Assembly (NCBI GenBank): GCA_910577825.1
Contig: CAJTOK010000029.1
Location: 1,001-43,341, forward strand
Direction of reading: 5' to 3'
Length of the DNA: 42,341 nucleotides
Source of the DNA: an uncultured Lachnospiraceae bacterium
GTDB lineage: Bacteria; Bacillota; Clostridia; Lachnospirales; Lachnospiraceae
This document shows, piece by piece, positions 15,390-24,667 of this stretch. Below the pieces are notes generated by a model. That model made no database searches and was not told where the DNA came from. It worked only from the letters and a program-made list of their open reading frames with translations. Position 1 is the first letter of the stretch, and the number at the start of each line of letters is the position of its first letter. The position numbers were made by a program, and so were the translations under genes.

Positions 15390-16686
15390 ATGGCTTTTTG
15401 AAAAATAATACACCATCTTTTTTGGTATTTTTATTTTCATTGTAGCCAGCCCTGTATTTATATGCGTATTGGCCAGTTCCATAAAATGTACTTCTGTATG
15501 CTATTTTTTCAGTAATAAATCCTATTTTTTCAAGCATTGATATAAAAGTTTTATGGACTTCAAAAAGTTTTTCTTTTAATGTACAATCGCCTATTACTAC
15601 ACAGCAATATCCACCCGGACGCAGATTATCAAATACAATTTTATAAGCAATTTCATTATGTTTAAAGTATTTTTCAATATTTTCAGAAGAGTTTGCAGGA
15701 TATGATTTAATTTCCATTTCTTTGATTTGTTTATAATTATATCCATAGAAAATATTGTCAAATCCATCTGCCCACATAAATTTCAATTTAAATACAGGGA
15801 TATAGTCAAAACAGTTTAGATAAGGCGGGTGGGAAACAACAAGACCTAATTGTTTTTTTGTTTTATTTTTAAATTCTGTTATATAGTCTGATATATTTCC
15901 AGCAGAAGCATTATTACATAATCTGGTTTCTGAAATAATATTTGTTTTGGTTATATAATTCCATTTGTCCATTAGGCCAATCATCTCAGCAACTTTTTTT
16001 GAATAAGCATCAGCAACATTTCTTTCTTTTTTATTTTTATTTACATGTGGGCGTACCTCGCCATCATATGCAGTTGAAACCCGTCTGATAACTGCAAAAA
16101 ATGCAAGTTCAAAAAATTCTCTTATTTCATTATTTGGCCTGTTAATAAGCAGGCACTTAATAATAGCGAGGCCTTTTATGGCATTTTCAGAAAACCATTT
16201 TACAGCATCTTTATTTTGTTCTTTAAAAGTTTTAATTTCTTCAAAAATTTTACTTTTTATTTCATCTGAAGTTTCAGCAAATAATAACTGCTGGATATCT
16301 GGCTGCAATATAGCCTGGTTATATGCTGCTATTTCCATCTGTAATTCTTGCCAGTAATTGCGGAGTAATATGGTATCATAATTTCTTGTTTTAACTTTAC
16401 AGGCTAAAATGGCAAAAGGGTTAATGTCAATACCAAATGAATCATAACTATGCAATTTTGATTCTACAAGTGTTGTTCCTGAACCTGCATAATTATCTAG
16501 TATAAAATCATTTTGTTGTGAAATCTTGCCTCTTGAATTTAAATCTTCAATTATCAATTTCCCAATTTTAGAAGGAAATTTGCCATAGTATCTAAAATAA
16601 CTATGGGTTAGATATGAAAGTCCGGATATTGTTTCATTAATATTCCAAAATTCTTGTTCATACTGGCCTGTATTTATTTTGCTCAT
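15388..16686 (-). CDS. DNA methyltransferase (N4-cytosine/N6-adenine type)
   Basis: The 432-residue protein has an AdoMet-binding motif I DNYAGSGTTLVE (residues 64-75) followed by GIDINPFA, and a catalytic motif IV SHPPY (285-289), close to the TSPPY of amino-methyltransferases. Motif I precedes motif IV with about 210 residues between them, which probably hold the target-recognition region. A conserved RRVSTAYDGEVRPH sits near 202-215. It would methylate an exocyclic amino group in a specific DNA site; the site cannot be predicted. The first base of motif IV is followed by His instead of the usual Pro. The gene starts within an upstream 18-codon frame (ATGA overlap). No intact restriction enzyme is adjacent, so it may be an orphan or the survivor of a broken system. 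Confidence 0.85.
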   Translation of the reverse strand: MSKINTGQYEQEFWNINETISGLSYLTHSYFRYYGKFPSKIGKLIIEDLNSRGKISQQNDFILDNYAGSGTTLVESKLHSYDSFGIDINPFAILACKVKTRNYDTILLRNYWQELQMEIAAYNQAILQPDIQQLLFAETSDEIKSKIFEEIKTFKEQNKDAVKWFSENAIKGLAIIKCLLINRPNNEIREFFELAFFAVIRRVSTAYDGEVRPHVNKNKKERNVADAYSKKVAEMIGLMDKWNYITKTNIISETRLCNNASAGNISDYITEFKNKTKKQLGLVVSHPPYLNCFDYIPVFKLKFMWADGFDNIFYGYNYKQIKEMEIKSYPANSSENIEKYFKHNEIAYKIVFDNLRPGGYCCVVIGDCTLKEKLFEVHKTFISMLEKIGFITEKIAYRSTFYGTGQYAYKYRAGYNENKNTKKDGVLFFKKP

Positions 16687-16739
16687 TTTATAGTATGGGT
16701 TTTTTCCAATATGAAATTAATTAGTTCTTTTTTTGCCAT
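16683..16739 (-). CDS. 18-codon leader frame overlapping the methyltransferase start
   Basis: On the reverse strand an ATG at 16739 preceded by AGAGGAAA (6-7 bases away) opens a frame MAKKELINFILEKTHTIK that stops with a TGA overlapping the ATG of the methyltransferase. The methyltransferase itself has no good ribosome binding site. The leader is therefore likely to deliver ribosomes by translational coupling. It could instead be the end of a lost upstream gene or the true N-terminus separated by a frameshift. Confidence 0.5.
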   Translation of the reverse strand: MAKKELINFILEKTHTIK

Positions 16740-16860
16740 ATAAATTTCCTCTTTCTAATTATATCAATTAATAATATAACATATATAAATAATAAAATCC
16801 AGACATAGTTTATTTTATTAATTTATCTTTTAATATTTTTGAATAATTTACAGGGTATCC

Positions 16861-16889
16861 TTGGATTTTATATGTAATTATGTTATAAT
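16861..16889 (+). promoter_or_regulatory. Promoter of the sbcDC operon
   Basis: TTGGAT (16861-16866), a 17-base spacer and a perfect TATAAT (16884-16889) lie 57 bases before the sbcD start codon. Confidence 0.75.
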
Positions 16890-16945
16890 TTTATACAAAT
16901 AAAGTTTACAAATTTATAGTTTCATATACAGAACGGAGAATACTA

Positions 16946-18103
16946 ATGAAATTTTTTCATTTATCAGATTTACATTTTGGAAGGCAGCTGCATGGTTATA
17001 GTTTATATATGGAGCAGCATAATTTTATAAAGCAGCTTTCTGTATATTTAGGGCAGGAAAAACCTGATGCAGTCCTTATATCCGGGGATATATACGATAA
17101 AGCAGTTCCTGCAGGACATGCCGTAACCCTCCTTGATGAACTTCTTATATCACTGGATAATATACCATCACTAATAATTGCTGGCAACCATGATTCAGCA
17201 GAAAGGCTTAAATATGGCAAAACTTTTCTGGAAAAGCATAATATTTACATATCAGTAATGCCGCCTCAAAGTGAAGATGAAAGGCTGGAAAAAGTTATTT
17301 TAGAAGATGAGTATGGCAAAGCCTGTTTTTATATGCTGCCATTTATAAAACCCGGGATGGTGCGCCATTTTATGCCTGATGAGGCAGCAGCGGGGGAGCA
17401 GGCTGTTATACAGGCGCTGCTTGCTAAAGAAGATATTGACTATACACAGAGAAATATAATACTTTCACACCAGTTTTATAAAAATGGAAGCAGTATGCCA
17501 CAGGTGTGCGGCTCTGAACAGAAACCTGTTTCTGTAGGCGGCACAGATGCCATTGATATATCAGTGTTAAAAGATTTTGACTATGCCGCACTTGGGCATA
17601 TACATGGGGCACAGCCTGTTGGGGAAGAAAAATCCAGGTATTGTGGGACACCTATTAAATATTCAGTAAGTGAAGCAAAACATAATAAAAGCATAACTGT
17701 AGTTGAAGCAGGAGATAAAAAGGATGGAATACATATAAGGGAACTTCCAGTAACACCACTGCATGATGTATTAGAATTTAAGGGAAAGCTTAAAGATGCT
17801 ATTGCAATGGCAAATGAAAAAAACAGGCAGGATTATATAAGTATTACACTTACTGATGATGATATACCAGAAATGGTAAAAGAACAATTACAGGGGTATT
17901 TTGACAATATACTTGAAATTAAAATAGACAATACAAGGACAAGGCAGATACTTAGTGAAGATGTGGAAGATTTTAAAGAACTGTCACCTTATGAGGCATT
18001 TTGTGGATTTTTTAAGGAAACAGCAGGACGTGGAATTAATGAAAAAGAAAGCAGCATTGTAAAAGAAATTATAGAAGAAGCAATAAATAACAGGCAGCTT
18101 TAA
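16946..18103 (+). CDS. sbcD: Exonuclease subunit SbcD
   Basis: The 385-residue protein is the Mre11-type nuclease subunit of SbcCD, which opens hairpins and processes double-strand ends. The metallophosphoesterase motifs are complete: DLHFG (Asp8, His10), SGDIYD, GNHD (80-83), SHQF and GHIH (217-220). The length is normal. A GGAGA site precedes the ATG. It lies 26 bases ahead of sbcC, so the two are cotranscribed from the promoter at 16861-16889. Confidence 0.97.
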   Translation: MKFFHLSDLHFGRQLHGYSLYMEQHNFIKQLSVYLGQEKPDAVLISGDIYDKAVPAGHAVTLLDELLISLDNIPSLIIAGNHDSAERLKYGKTFLEKHNIYISVMPPQSEDERLEKVILEDEYGKACFYMLPFIKPGMVRHFMPDEAAAGEQAVIQALLAKEDIDYTQRNIILSHQFYKNGSSMPQVCGSEQKPVSVGGTDAIDISVLKDFDYAALGHIHGAQPVGEEKSRYCGTPIKYSVSEAKHNKSITVVEAGDKKDGIHIRELPVTPLHDVLEFKGKLKDAIAMANEKNRQDYISITLTDDDIPEMVKEQLQGYFDNILEIKIDNTRTRQILSEDVEDFKELSPYEAFCGFFKETAGRGINEKESSIVKEIIEEAINNRQL

Positions 18104-18129
18104 TTTTATGGAAGGCGGTTTAAGGTATA

Positions 18130-21100
18130 ATGAAACCAGTTAAACTTATTATGTCAGCTTTTGGTTCATATGGGGGAGCTGAAGTAATAGAATTTGATAA
18201 AGTACAAAACGGGATTTTCCTTATAGCTGGTGATACAGGTTCAGGAAAATCCACTATATTTGATGCTGTAATGTTCGCCCTTTATGACACTATGAGCGGC
18301 AAAGAGAGAAAAAGTGTTATGATGAGAAGTGAATATGCTTCTGATGAAAGGGAAACATATGTGGAATTTACTTTTAGTTATGGCAATGATATCTATACAA
18401 TAAAGAGATTTCCTGCATATGAGAGAAAAAGCAAGCGCAGGAACAAAGACGGAAAATATAATATTATAAGGCAGGCAGGGAAAGTAGAACTTACAATGCC
18501 TGATGGTACACAGTTTAATGGGAAAACCACACAGACAAATAAAAAAATAGAGGAAATTACAGGGCTTACAGCAGAACAGTTTAATAAAATTGCACTTATT
18601 GCACAAGGTGAGTTCCAGGAACTTGTTATGGATAAAACAGGCAGGCGCAAGGAGATATTCCGCCAGATTTTTTCCACACAGGTATATGGTGATATAGAAG
18701 ATATTATATTCAGGAGATATAAAACAGAAGCGGCACAGATAAAAAATAACTCCACAAGGCTTGAAGAACTTGTGAAAGGAACAGATTTTAAAGAGGACAG
18801 CCCGTATAAAGAAGAATTTTATACTGCATTTGAAAGAAAAGATACAGAACCAGATGGCCTTTCTGGTGTTTTAAATAAAGAACTCAGACGCCTTATGGAC
18901 GCATATAATGGCAAAAATATTATATATAGTGAAAAGGAAAAAGAGTATAATGAATTAAGCCAGAAGATAACTAAAGGCAGGGAGAAAAATAAACTTATAG
19001 ACAGGCTTTTGCAGTTTGAAGCACAAAAAGAAAAACTTGGTTATTTAAAAGCAGAAATTAATAATAAAACTGTTATCCTGGAACTTTCCAGAAAAGCAGA
19101 AAAAGTATTATTTGCAGAGAAAAATTATAATAGCAGGAAAAATGAATATGCCAGGGCATCTGCAAAGGCGGAAGAACTTATACTAAAAGAAAAAGAGGCT
19201 GGTTTAAAATATAAAGAAGCTTTGGAAAAATATAACCAGGCAGAGGAAGAATATAACAGCCTTATGCCTTCTTATATAACAAAAAGGGATAATTTAAAAC
19301 AGGACGTTATAAAATACCAGACATTAGCAGAAAAGGAAAAAGTGCTTTCAGATTTGGAAAATGCCCTTAAAAAAGCTGTAACAGAAAAGGAAACTGGAAA
19401 GCAGAAACTTGAAAAAATCCAGCAGGAAGTTGCCGCTTCTGAAGAAATTTTAAAATCATATGAAAGCCTGGAACTTGAAACAGAACAGGCAGAAACAGCA
19501 CAGAAGAAATGTAATGAAAGACAAGAGCTTATTAAGAAATTAAAAAACAAAAAAGAAACTTGTGACAGCAGGCAGAAAGAATTAAATTTACTTGAAAAAA
19601 AATTAATCTCCTGTATAAAGAAATGGGAAGAAAGCCGCAGGAAACATGAAGAATACAACAGGGCATATATTGCCTGCCAGTCAGCATTCCTTGCAGAAAA
19701 ACTTTTACCTGGGAAGCCATGTCCTGTATGCGGTTCTGTGGAGCACCCGCTTACAGCAGAAATGCCAGATAATGCAGTAACAGAAGATATGGTTAAAAAA
19801 GCGGCAGCAGCAGAGCGCAAATGTGAATCAGAAAAGGACAAAGCCCAGAAAGAAGCAGAACCAGTAAAAAATACATATGCAGCAGAAACGGCAGTTTTAA
19901 AGGAATATATAGAACAGCTTACAGGTTCAGGAAAAGATTCTTCCATGGAAGAATTACAACAGTTAATAGAAGAAAACCAGGATTTTATTACAAAAGAAAG
20001 CAATAAAATAATTAATAAACTTAAAGAATTACAGGTGAAATCTTCTGATAAAAAAAGCAGGCAGGAAAATATTAAAAAACTTGCTAAAAAACAGGAACAG
20101 GCAGTATCTTTAATTGAAAATAAAGAAAAAGAAATACACCAGTCTGAACTAAAAAAAGAAGGCATGGAGAATGAAATAAAAACATTTAAATCTTCCCTTG
20201 CATACAGTACTAAAGAAGAAGCGGAAAGAAAACTGGAAGAATGTGAGGAAAGTTTAAATATTCTTGATAAGAAATATAAAAAAGCAGGCAGGGAATTAAA
20301 AAATATCCAGGAAAACCTTACAAGCATACAGGGGGCAAAGGAAGAACTTGACAGGCAGGTTAAAGAATTATCTGCAAGCCTCGGGGAATTATTGGAAGCA
20401 TTTGAAACTTTAATGACAGAAAGCGGATTTAGCAGTATAGATGAATACAGAAGTGCTTTAAAAGATGCCAGCATAATAAAGCAGATGGAAAATGAAATTG
20501 CGAAATACAAAGAAGAATGTGTCCAGAACAGCACAGGTATCCAGACTATAAAAGAACATCTTGATAATACAGTGAAAACAGACCTTACAGGGCTTGAACA
20601 GTCATTAAATAATATAAATTCCATTATGCCAGGGCTTAAACAGGAACTTGATAAATACAGTTTTTATATAAAAAGCACCCAGAAAGCTCTTGAAAGGCTT
20701 CTTATACTTATGGAAGAACGCAGTGTTATGGCAGAAAGGTTAAATGTTATTAAATCACTTAATGAAGCTGCTAATGGGAAAATACATTTCCAGACTTATA
20801 TACAAAGGCAGTATTTTAAACAGATTATACAGGCAGCAAACAGAAGGCTTTCAAAGATGGCACCAGGAAAGTTCCTGTTAGAATGCAGGGACATAGGCAC
20901 AGGCGGGCAGGGTGAAACAGGGCTTGAACTTGATGTTTACAATCCTTTAACTGGCAAATCAAGGGATGCACATACACTTTCAGGCGGTGAAACATTTATG
21001 GCATCATTATCAATGGCACTTGGAATGGCAGATATTGTACAAAATACAGTTGGAAAAACAAGGCTTGATACAATGTTTATAGATGAAGGTTTTGGTTCAC

Positions 21101-21267
21101 TTAGTGATGATGCAAGAAACCAGGCAGTAAATGTACTTTTAGAACTTGCAGGGGATAAAAGGCTTGTCGGGGTAATATCACATGTTTCTGAATTAAAAGA
21201 ACAGATACCACATAAACTTATAGTTACAAAAGGCAATAACGGAAGCAGTGTAAAGTGGGACATTTAA
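18130..21267 (+). CDS. sbcC: Exonuclease subunit SbcC (Rad50-like SMC ATPase)
   Basis: The 1045-residue protein has the head-coil-hook-coil-head build of SbcC. Walker A is GDTGSGKST (34-42), the zinc hook is CPVC (531-534) in the middle of long coiled coils rich in Lys and Glu, the ABC signature is LSGGE (950-954), and Walker B is MFIDEGFGSL with Asp985 and Glu986. It works with SbcD as an ATP-driven nuclease on DNA ends and hairpins. The ATG follows a modest AAGG site. A gap of 47 bases leads to the zinc-finger gene, with no terminator. Confidence 0.97.
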   Translation: MKPVKLIMSAFGSYGGAEVIEFDKVQNGIFLIAGDTGSGKSTIFDAVMFALYDTMSGKERKSVMMRSEYASDERETYVEFTFSYGNDIYTIKRFPAYERKSKRRNKDGKYNIIRQAGKVELTMPDGTQFNGKTTQTNKKIEEITGLTAEQFNKIALIAQGEFQELVMDKTGRRKEIFRQIFSTQVYGDIEDIIFRRYKTEAAQIKNNSTRLEELVKGTDFKEDSPYKEEFYTAFERKDTEPDGLSGVLNKELRRLMDAYNGKNIIYSEKEKEYNELSQKITKGREKNKLIDRLLQFEAQKEKLGYLKAEINNKTVILELSRKAEKVLFAEKNYNSRKNEYARASAKAEELILKEKEAGLKYKEALEKYNQAEEEYNSLMPSYITKRDNLKQDVIKYQTLAEKEKVLSDLENALKKAVTEKETGKQKLEKIQQEVAASEEILKSYESLELETEQAETAQKKCNERQELIKKLKNKKETCDSRQKELNLLEKKLISCIKKWEESRRKHEEYNRAYIACQSAFLAEKLLPGKPCPVCGSVEHPLTAEMPDNAVTEDMVKKAAAAERKCESEKDKAQKEAEPVKNTYAAETAVLKEYIEQLTGSGKDSSMEELQQLIEENQDFITKESNKIINKLKELQVKSSDKKSRQENIKKLAKKQEQAVSLIENKEKEIHQSELKKEGMENEIKTFKSSLAYSTKEEAERKLEECEESLNILDKKYKKAGRELKNIQENLTSIQGAKEELDRQVKELSASLGELLEAFETLMTESGFSSIDEYRSALKDASIIKQMENEIAKYKEECVQNSTGIQTIKEHLDNTVKTDLTGLEQSLNNINSIMPGLKQELDKYSFYIKSTQKALERLLILMEERSVMAERLNVIKSLNEAANGKIHFQTYIQRQYFKQIIQAANRRLSKMAPGKFLLECRDIGTGGQGETGLELDVYNPLTGKSRDAHTLSGGETFMASLSMALGMADIVQNTVGKTRLDTMFIDEGFGSLSDDARNQAVNVLLELAGDKRLVGVISHVSELKEQIPHKLIVTKGNNGSSVKWDI

Positions 21268-21314
21268 CTTTTAAGGAATGGCGCAGGCTATATTATTAAA
21301 GAAGGGATTTTAAA

Positions 21315-21623
21315 ATGCAGTGCAAAGAAGCCCAGAGCAAATTTATTCCATTTATAAATGATGAATTAAACCAGAAAGAATTAAAAGAATTTCTTGGCCA
21401 TATACACCAGTGTAAAGACTGCCACGAAGAATACGGTATATATTATACAATGATAATGGGTATGCGTTACCTGGAAAGCGATAATAATAAAACAGAATTA
21501 AAAATTGATTCAGAACAAAGGATAAGGGAAGCAGAAGAATATCTTTTACAATATAAAATACTGCAATGTGAGAAAATTATATTGTTTGTTTTATTGTGCA
21601 TAGGGCTTGTTCTTTTGCTATAA
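21315..21623 (+). CDS. Zinc-finger (zf-HC2) membrane protein, anti-sigma-factor-like
   Basis: The 102-residue protein begins MQCKEAQSKFIPFINDEL and has HIHQCKDCHEEY near residues 30-41, giving the Cys...HxxxCxxC layout of zf-HC2 anti-sigma domains. A single C-terminal helix (about 85-102) anchors it in the membrane with the zinc finger inside. Such proteins usually bind an ECF sigma factor encoded next door, but here the neighbours are sbcC and polA and no sigma gene is visible. Its partner is unknown. It probably belongs to the sbcDC-polA transcript. Confidence 0.8.
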   Translation: MQCKEAQSKFIPFINDELNQKELKEFLGHIHQCKDCHEEYGIYYTMIMGMRYLESDNNKTELKIDSEQRIREAEEYLLQYKILQCEKIILFVLLCIGLVLLL

Positions 21624-21664
21624 GCTAAAAACCGGCATTTGTATAAATCTGATTGGAGAATAAA

Positions 21665-24532
21665 ATGAGTGGAAAAATAGTATTAATAGATGGACATAGC
21701 ATATTAAACAGGGCTTTTTATGCGCTGCCTGATTTAACTAATCCAGAAGGAATCCATACAAATGGCATTTATGGGTTTCTTAATATAATGTTTAAAATAC
21801 TTGATGAAGAAAAACCAGATTACCTTACAGTTGCATTTGATGTAAGTGAGCCAACATTCCGCCATAAAATGTATACTGGATACAAAGGCACAAGAAAGAA
21901 AATGCCTGGAGAACTGGCAGAACAAGTGCCAGTCCTCCAGGAAGTATTAAAAGCTATGGATGTTTCCATAGTAATGAAAGGCGGTTATGAAGCAGATGAT
22001 ATTCTTGGTACAATAGCCAGAAAAGCAGAAAGTGAAGATATAAAAGTTACGCTTGTATCAGGTGACAGGGATTTATTACAGCTTGCGTCAGAAACAATTA
22101 AAATAAGCATACCAAAAACCAAAAAGGGCGGTACAGAAACTGAGAAATACCACACACAGGACGTAATAGATAAATACGGGGTTACACCAGCACAGATTAT
22201 AGATTTAAAAGGCCTTATGGGTGATGCTTCTGATAATATACCAGGAGTGCCAGGCATAGGTGAAAAGACAGCAGTAAAAATATTAACAGCATTTCCATCT
22301 GTAGAAGAAGCATACAGCCATTTAGATGAAATAACACCTAAAAGGGCAAAGAACCTTCTTAGTGAAAATAAAGAACTTGCCTTCCTTAGCAAAAAACTTG
22401 CAACAATTAAAACAGACTGTGATATAGATTATTCATTTGAAGGTGCAAAATTAAATAACCTCTTTACACCTGCTGCCTTAGAGTGGGTTAAAAAGCTCGG
22501 GCTTAAAACAATAATAAAACGTTTTGATGCTTCTGTTGTACAAAAAGCTTCAGCAAAGCCACAGGATTTTAATTATATAAATGATACAAAAACCGCAGCT
22601 GCATTTGTAGACAATCTTTTAAAAGCAAACCCACCTGTTGCAGGAATTGCATTTATGGGTGATGAATGGGAAAGCAGCGGGGCAGATAAGAAAAAGCATA
22701 AAAAAAGTGGCGGCCAGTTAAGTTTTTCATTTACTGGGGATAATGGCGGTGCAGTATTAACAGAAGATACATGTGAAGATGGGAATGAATTTTTATTTGC
22801 AGGTTTTGGAATAAGTTATGAAAAAGACGGAAAGTGCCTTACTGCCTGTATGCTTAAAAATAATAAACTTACAGGGGAATTTATTATAAACCTTTATAAA
22901 AAAATTGAAGCAGGCATTGAAAATATTTCCCTTATTGACTTTAAAAATACAATGCACTTAGTAACACCTCTTAAAGCATTACAAGAAGGAATTACAGCAC
23001 CGTGCCAGTCTGCATTTAACGACCAGGATATAAAAAATAAAGAAGATTTATTTAACAAAATAGCAGATATTTCTATTGCAGCATATCTTTTAAACCCGTT
23101 AAAAGACACATACATGGCAGATGATATTGCAAGGGATTATCTGGGCTTAACAGTAAAAACATATGCTGGAAGATTTGGCAAAAACAGGATTTCTGATATT
23201 CTTGCTAATGGAGGGGAAGAAGAATTAAAACAGCTTCTTGACTATACAGGGGAACTTTCTTATATATCCTGCCTTTCATACAGGCCACTTACAGAAGCAT
23301 TAAAAGAACAGGGAATGTATAAACTTTTCAGGGAAACGGAAATGCCAGTAGCGTATTATCTGTACCAGATGGAACGCACCGGTGTAAAAGCAGATATAAA
23401 AGTATTAGAAGAAATGTCTGCACTTCTTGACACAAGGATAAAGGCACTTGAAACAGATATTTATGACCTTGCAGGTGAAGAATTTAATATAAATTCACCA
23501 AAACAGCTAGGCGTCATACTTTTTGAAAAATTAAAACTTCCAGATGCCAAAAAAACAAAAACAGGTTATTCAACTTCCGCAGATGTATTAGAAAAACTGC
23601 GCAAAGAAGACCCCATAATTTCAAAAATACTTGATTACAGGCAGGTAAGCAAACTAAAATCAACATATGCTGACGGGCTTCCAGTTTATATTGAAAGCGA
23701 TAAACGCATACATGGCAAGTTTAACCAGACAATTACAGCAACAGGCAGGATAAGCAGCACTGAACCAAACTTACAGAATATACCTATAAGAATGGAACTT
23801 GGACGGCAGTTAAGAAAAGTATTCGTACCAAAAGAAGGATGTATTTTCTTAGATGCCGATTACTCACAGATAGAGCTGCGTGTACTTGCACATATGTCAG
23901 GTGACATAGAGCTGGCAGAAGCATATAAAAACGGTGATGATATCCACAGGATAACAGCATCTAAAGTATTCCATACACCATTTAATGAAGTTACAGACTT
24001 ACAAAGGCGCAATGCCAAAGCAGTAAACTTTGGGATAGTTTATGGAATAAGCGGGTTCGGTCTGGCACAGGATTTAAACATTGACAGAAAAGAAGCTGAT
24101 GAAATAATAAAACAGTATTTTGCAACATATCCAAAGATTAAAGCATTTCTTGACGGCATAGTACAATCTGCAAAAGAAAAAGGATATGCAGAAACAATGT
24201 CAGGGCGCAGAAGGCCAGTACCAGAACTTTCATCAAGCAATTATACACAGAAATCCTTCGGTGAAAGAGTTGCCATGAACTCACCAATACAGGGCACAGC
24301 AGCAGACATTATAAAAATAGCAATGGTAAAAGTTGCAAAAAAGCTTGAAGCAGAAAATTTACAATCAAAAATTGTATTACAGGTACATGATGAACTTCTT
24401 GTTGAAACCTATATAGAAGAAAAAGAAAAAGTAAAACAAATACTTCTTGAAGAAATGCCCGGGGCAGCAGATTTAAGTGTACCACTTGCAGTAGAAATTT
24501 TAGAAGGGAATAACTGGTTTGAAGCACATTAA
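21665..24532 (+). CDS. polA: DNA polymerase I
   Basis: The 955-residue enzyme fills gaps in repair and removes RNA primers. The N-terminal 5'-3' exonuclease (residues about 1-290) has VLIDGHSILNRAF-like and GDASDNIPGVPGIGEKTA features. The middle 3'-5' exonuclease-like region (about 300-510) lacks the usual DxE metal ligands and contains a Lys/Gly-rich insertion, so proofreading is probably absent. The polymerase part has motif A DADYSQIELR (Asp730), motif B RRNAKAVNFGIVYG (around Lys785) and motif C VHDE (Asp909). The ATG at 21665 follows GGAGA; an in-frame TTG four codons earlier overlaps that site and is rejected. Confidence 0.97.
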   Translation: MSGKIVLIDGHSILNRAFYALPDLTNPEGIHTNGIYGFLNIMFKILDEEKPDYLTVAFDVSEPTFRHKMYTGYKGTRKKMPGELAEQVPVLQEVLKAMDVSIVMKGGYEADDILGTIARKAESEDIKVTLVSGDRDLLQLASETIKISIPKTKKGGTETEKYHTQDVIDKYGVTPAQIIDLKGLMGDASDNIPGVPGIGEKTAVKILTAFPSVEEAYSHLDEITPKRAKNLLSENKELAFLSKKLATIKTDCDIDYSFEGAKLNNLFTPAALEWVKKLGLKTIIKRFDASVVQKASAKPQDFNYINDTKTAAAFVDNLLKANPPVAGIAFMGDEWESSGADKKKHKKSGGQLSFSFTGDNGGAVLTEDTCEDGNEFLFAGFGISYEKDGKCLTACMLKNNKLTGEFIINLYKKIEAGIENISLIDFKNTMHLVTPLKALQEGITAPCQSAFNDQDIKNKEDLFNKIADISIAAYLLNPLKDTYMADDIARDYLGLTVKTYAGRFGKNRISDILANGGEEELKQLLDYTGELSYISCLSYRPLTEALKEQGMYKLFRETEMPVAYYLYQMERTGVKADIKVLEEMSALLDTRIKALETDIYDLAGEEFNINSPKQLGVILFEKLKLPDAKKTKTGYSTSADVLEKLRKEDPIISKILDYRQVSKLKSTYADGLPVYIESDKRIHGKFNQTITATGRISSTEPNLQNIPIRMELGRQLRKVFVPKEGCIFLDADYSQIELRVLAHMSGDIELAEAYKNGDDIHRITASKVFHTPFNEVTDLQRRNAKAVNFGIVYGISGFGLAQDLNIDRKEADEIIKQYFATYPKIKAFLDGIVQSAKEKGYAETMSGRRRPVPELSSSNYTQKSFGERVAMNSPIQGTAADIIKIAMVKVAKKLEAENLQSKIVLQVHDELLVETYIEEKEKVKQILLEEMPGAADLSVPLAVEILEGNNWFEAH

Positions 24533-24571
24533 TAAACCGCCTGCAATGAATAGAAAGGTATACTGGATGTT

Positions 24572-24667
24572 ATGGGAATGTTTTTAAACAGCAATATTCA
24601 TTATGAAGCCTATAAAGAAATGGTTTCTGATAATTATTTTATTGAAAGGGGCAGGATAACATGTTAA
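24572..24667 (+). pseudogene. 31-codon remnant of an AAA-ATPase-like N-terminus, overlapping the next gene
   Basis: A short frame starts at ATG 24572 and reads MGMFLNSNIHYEAYKEMV then SDNYFI before stopping at 24667. The YKEM...YFI pattern resembles the N-terminus of the PF09820 protein at the left end of this window (YKEMIDNGYYYI) and related family members that begin in the same style. It is probably what remains of such a gene after insertion of the ATPase/TOPRIM pair. The stop codon overlaps the start of the ATPase gene, so translation of this leader may still feed the next gene. Confidence 0.45.

Noticed and set aside
19272..20624. 450-codon reverse frame opposite sbcC
   Set aside because: It is antisense to the Lys/Glu-rich coiled coil, which gives Ser/Phe/Leu-rich open frames by composition; it has no homology features.
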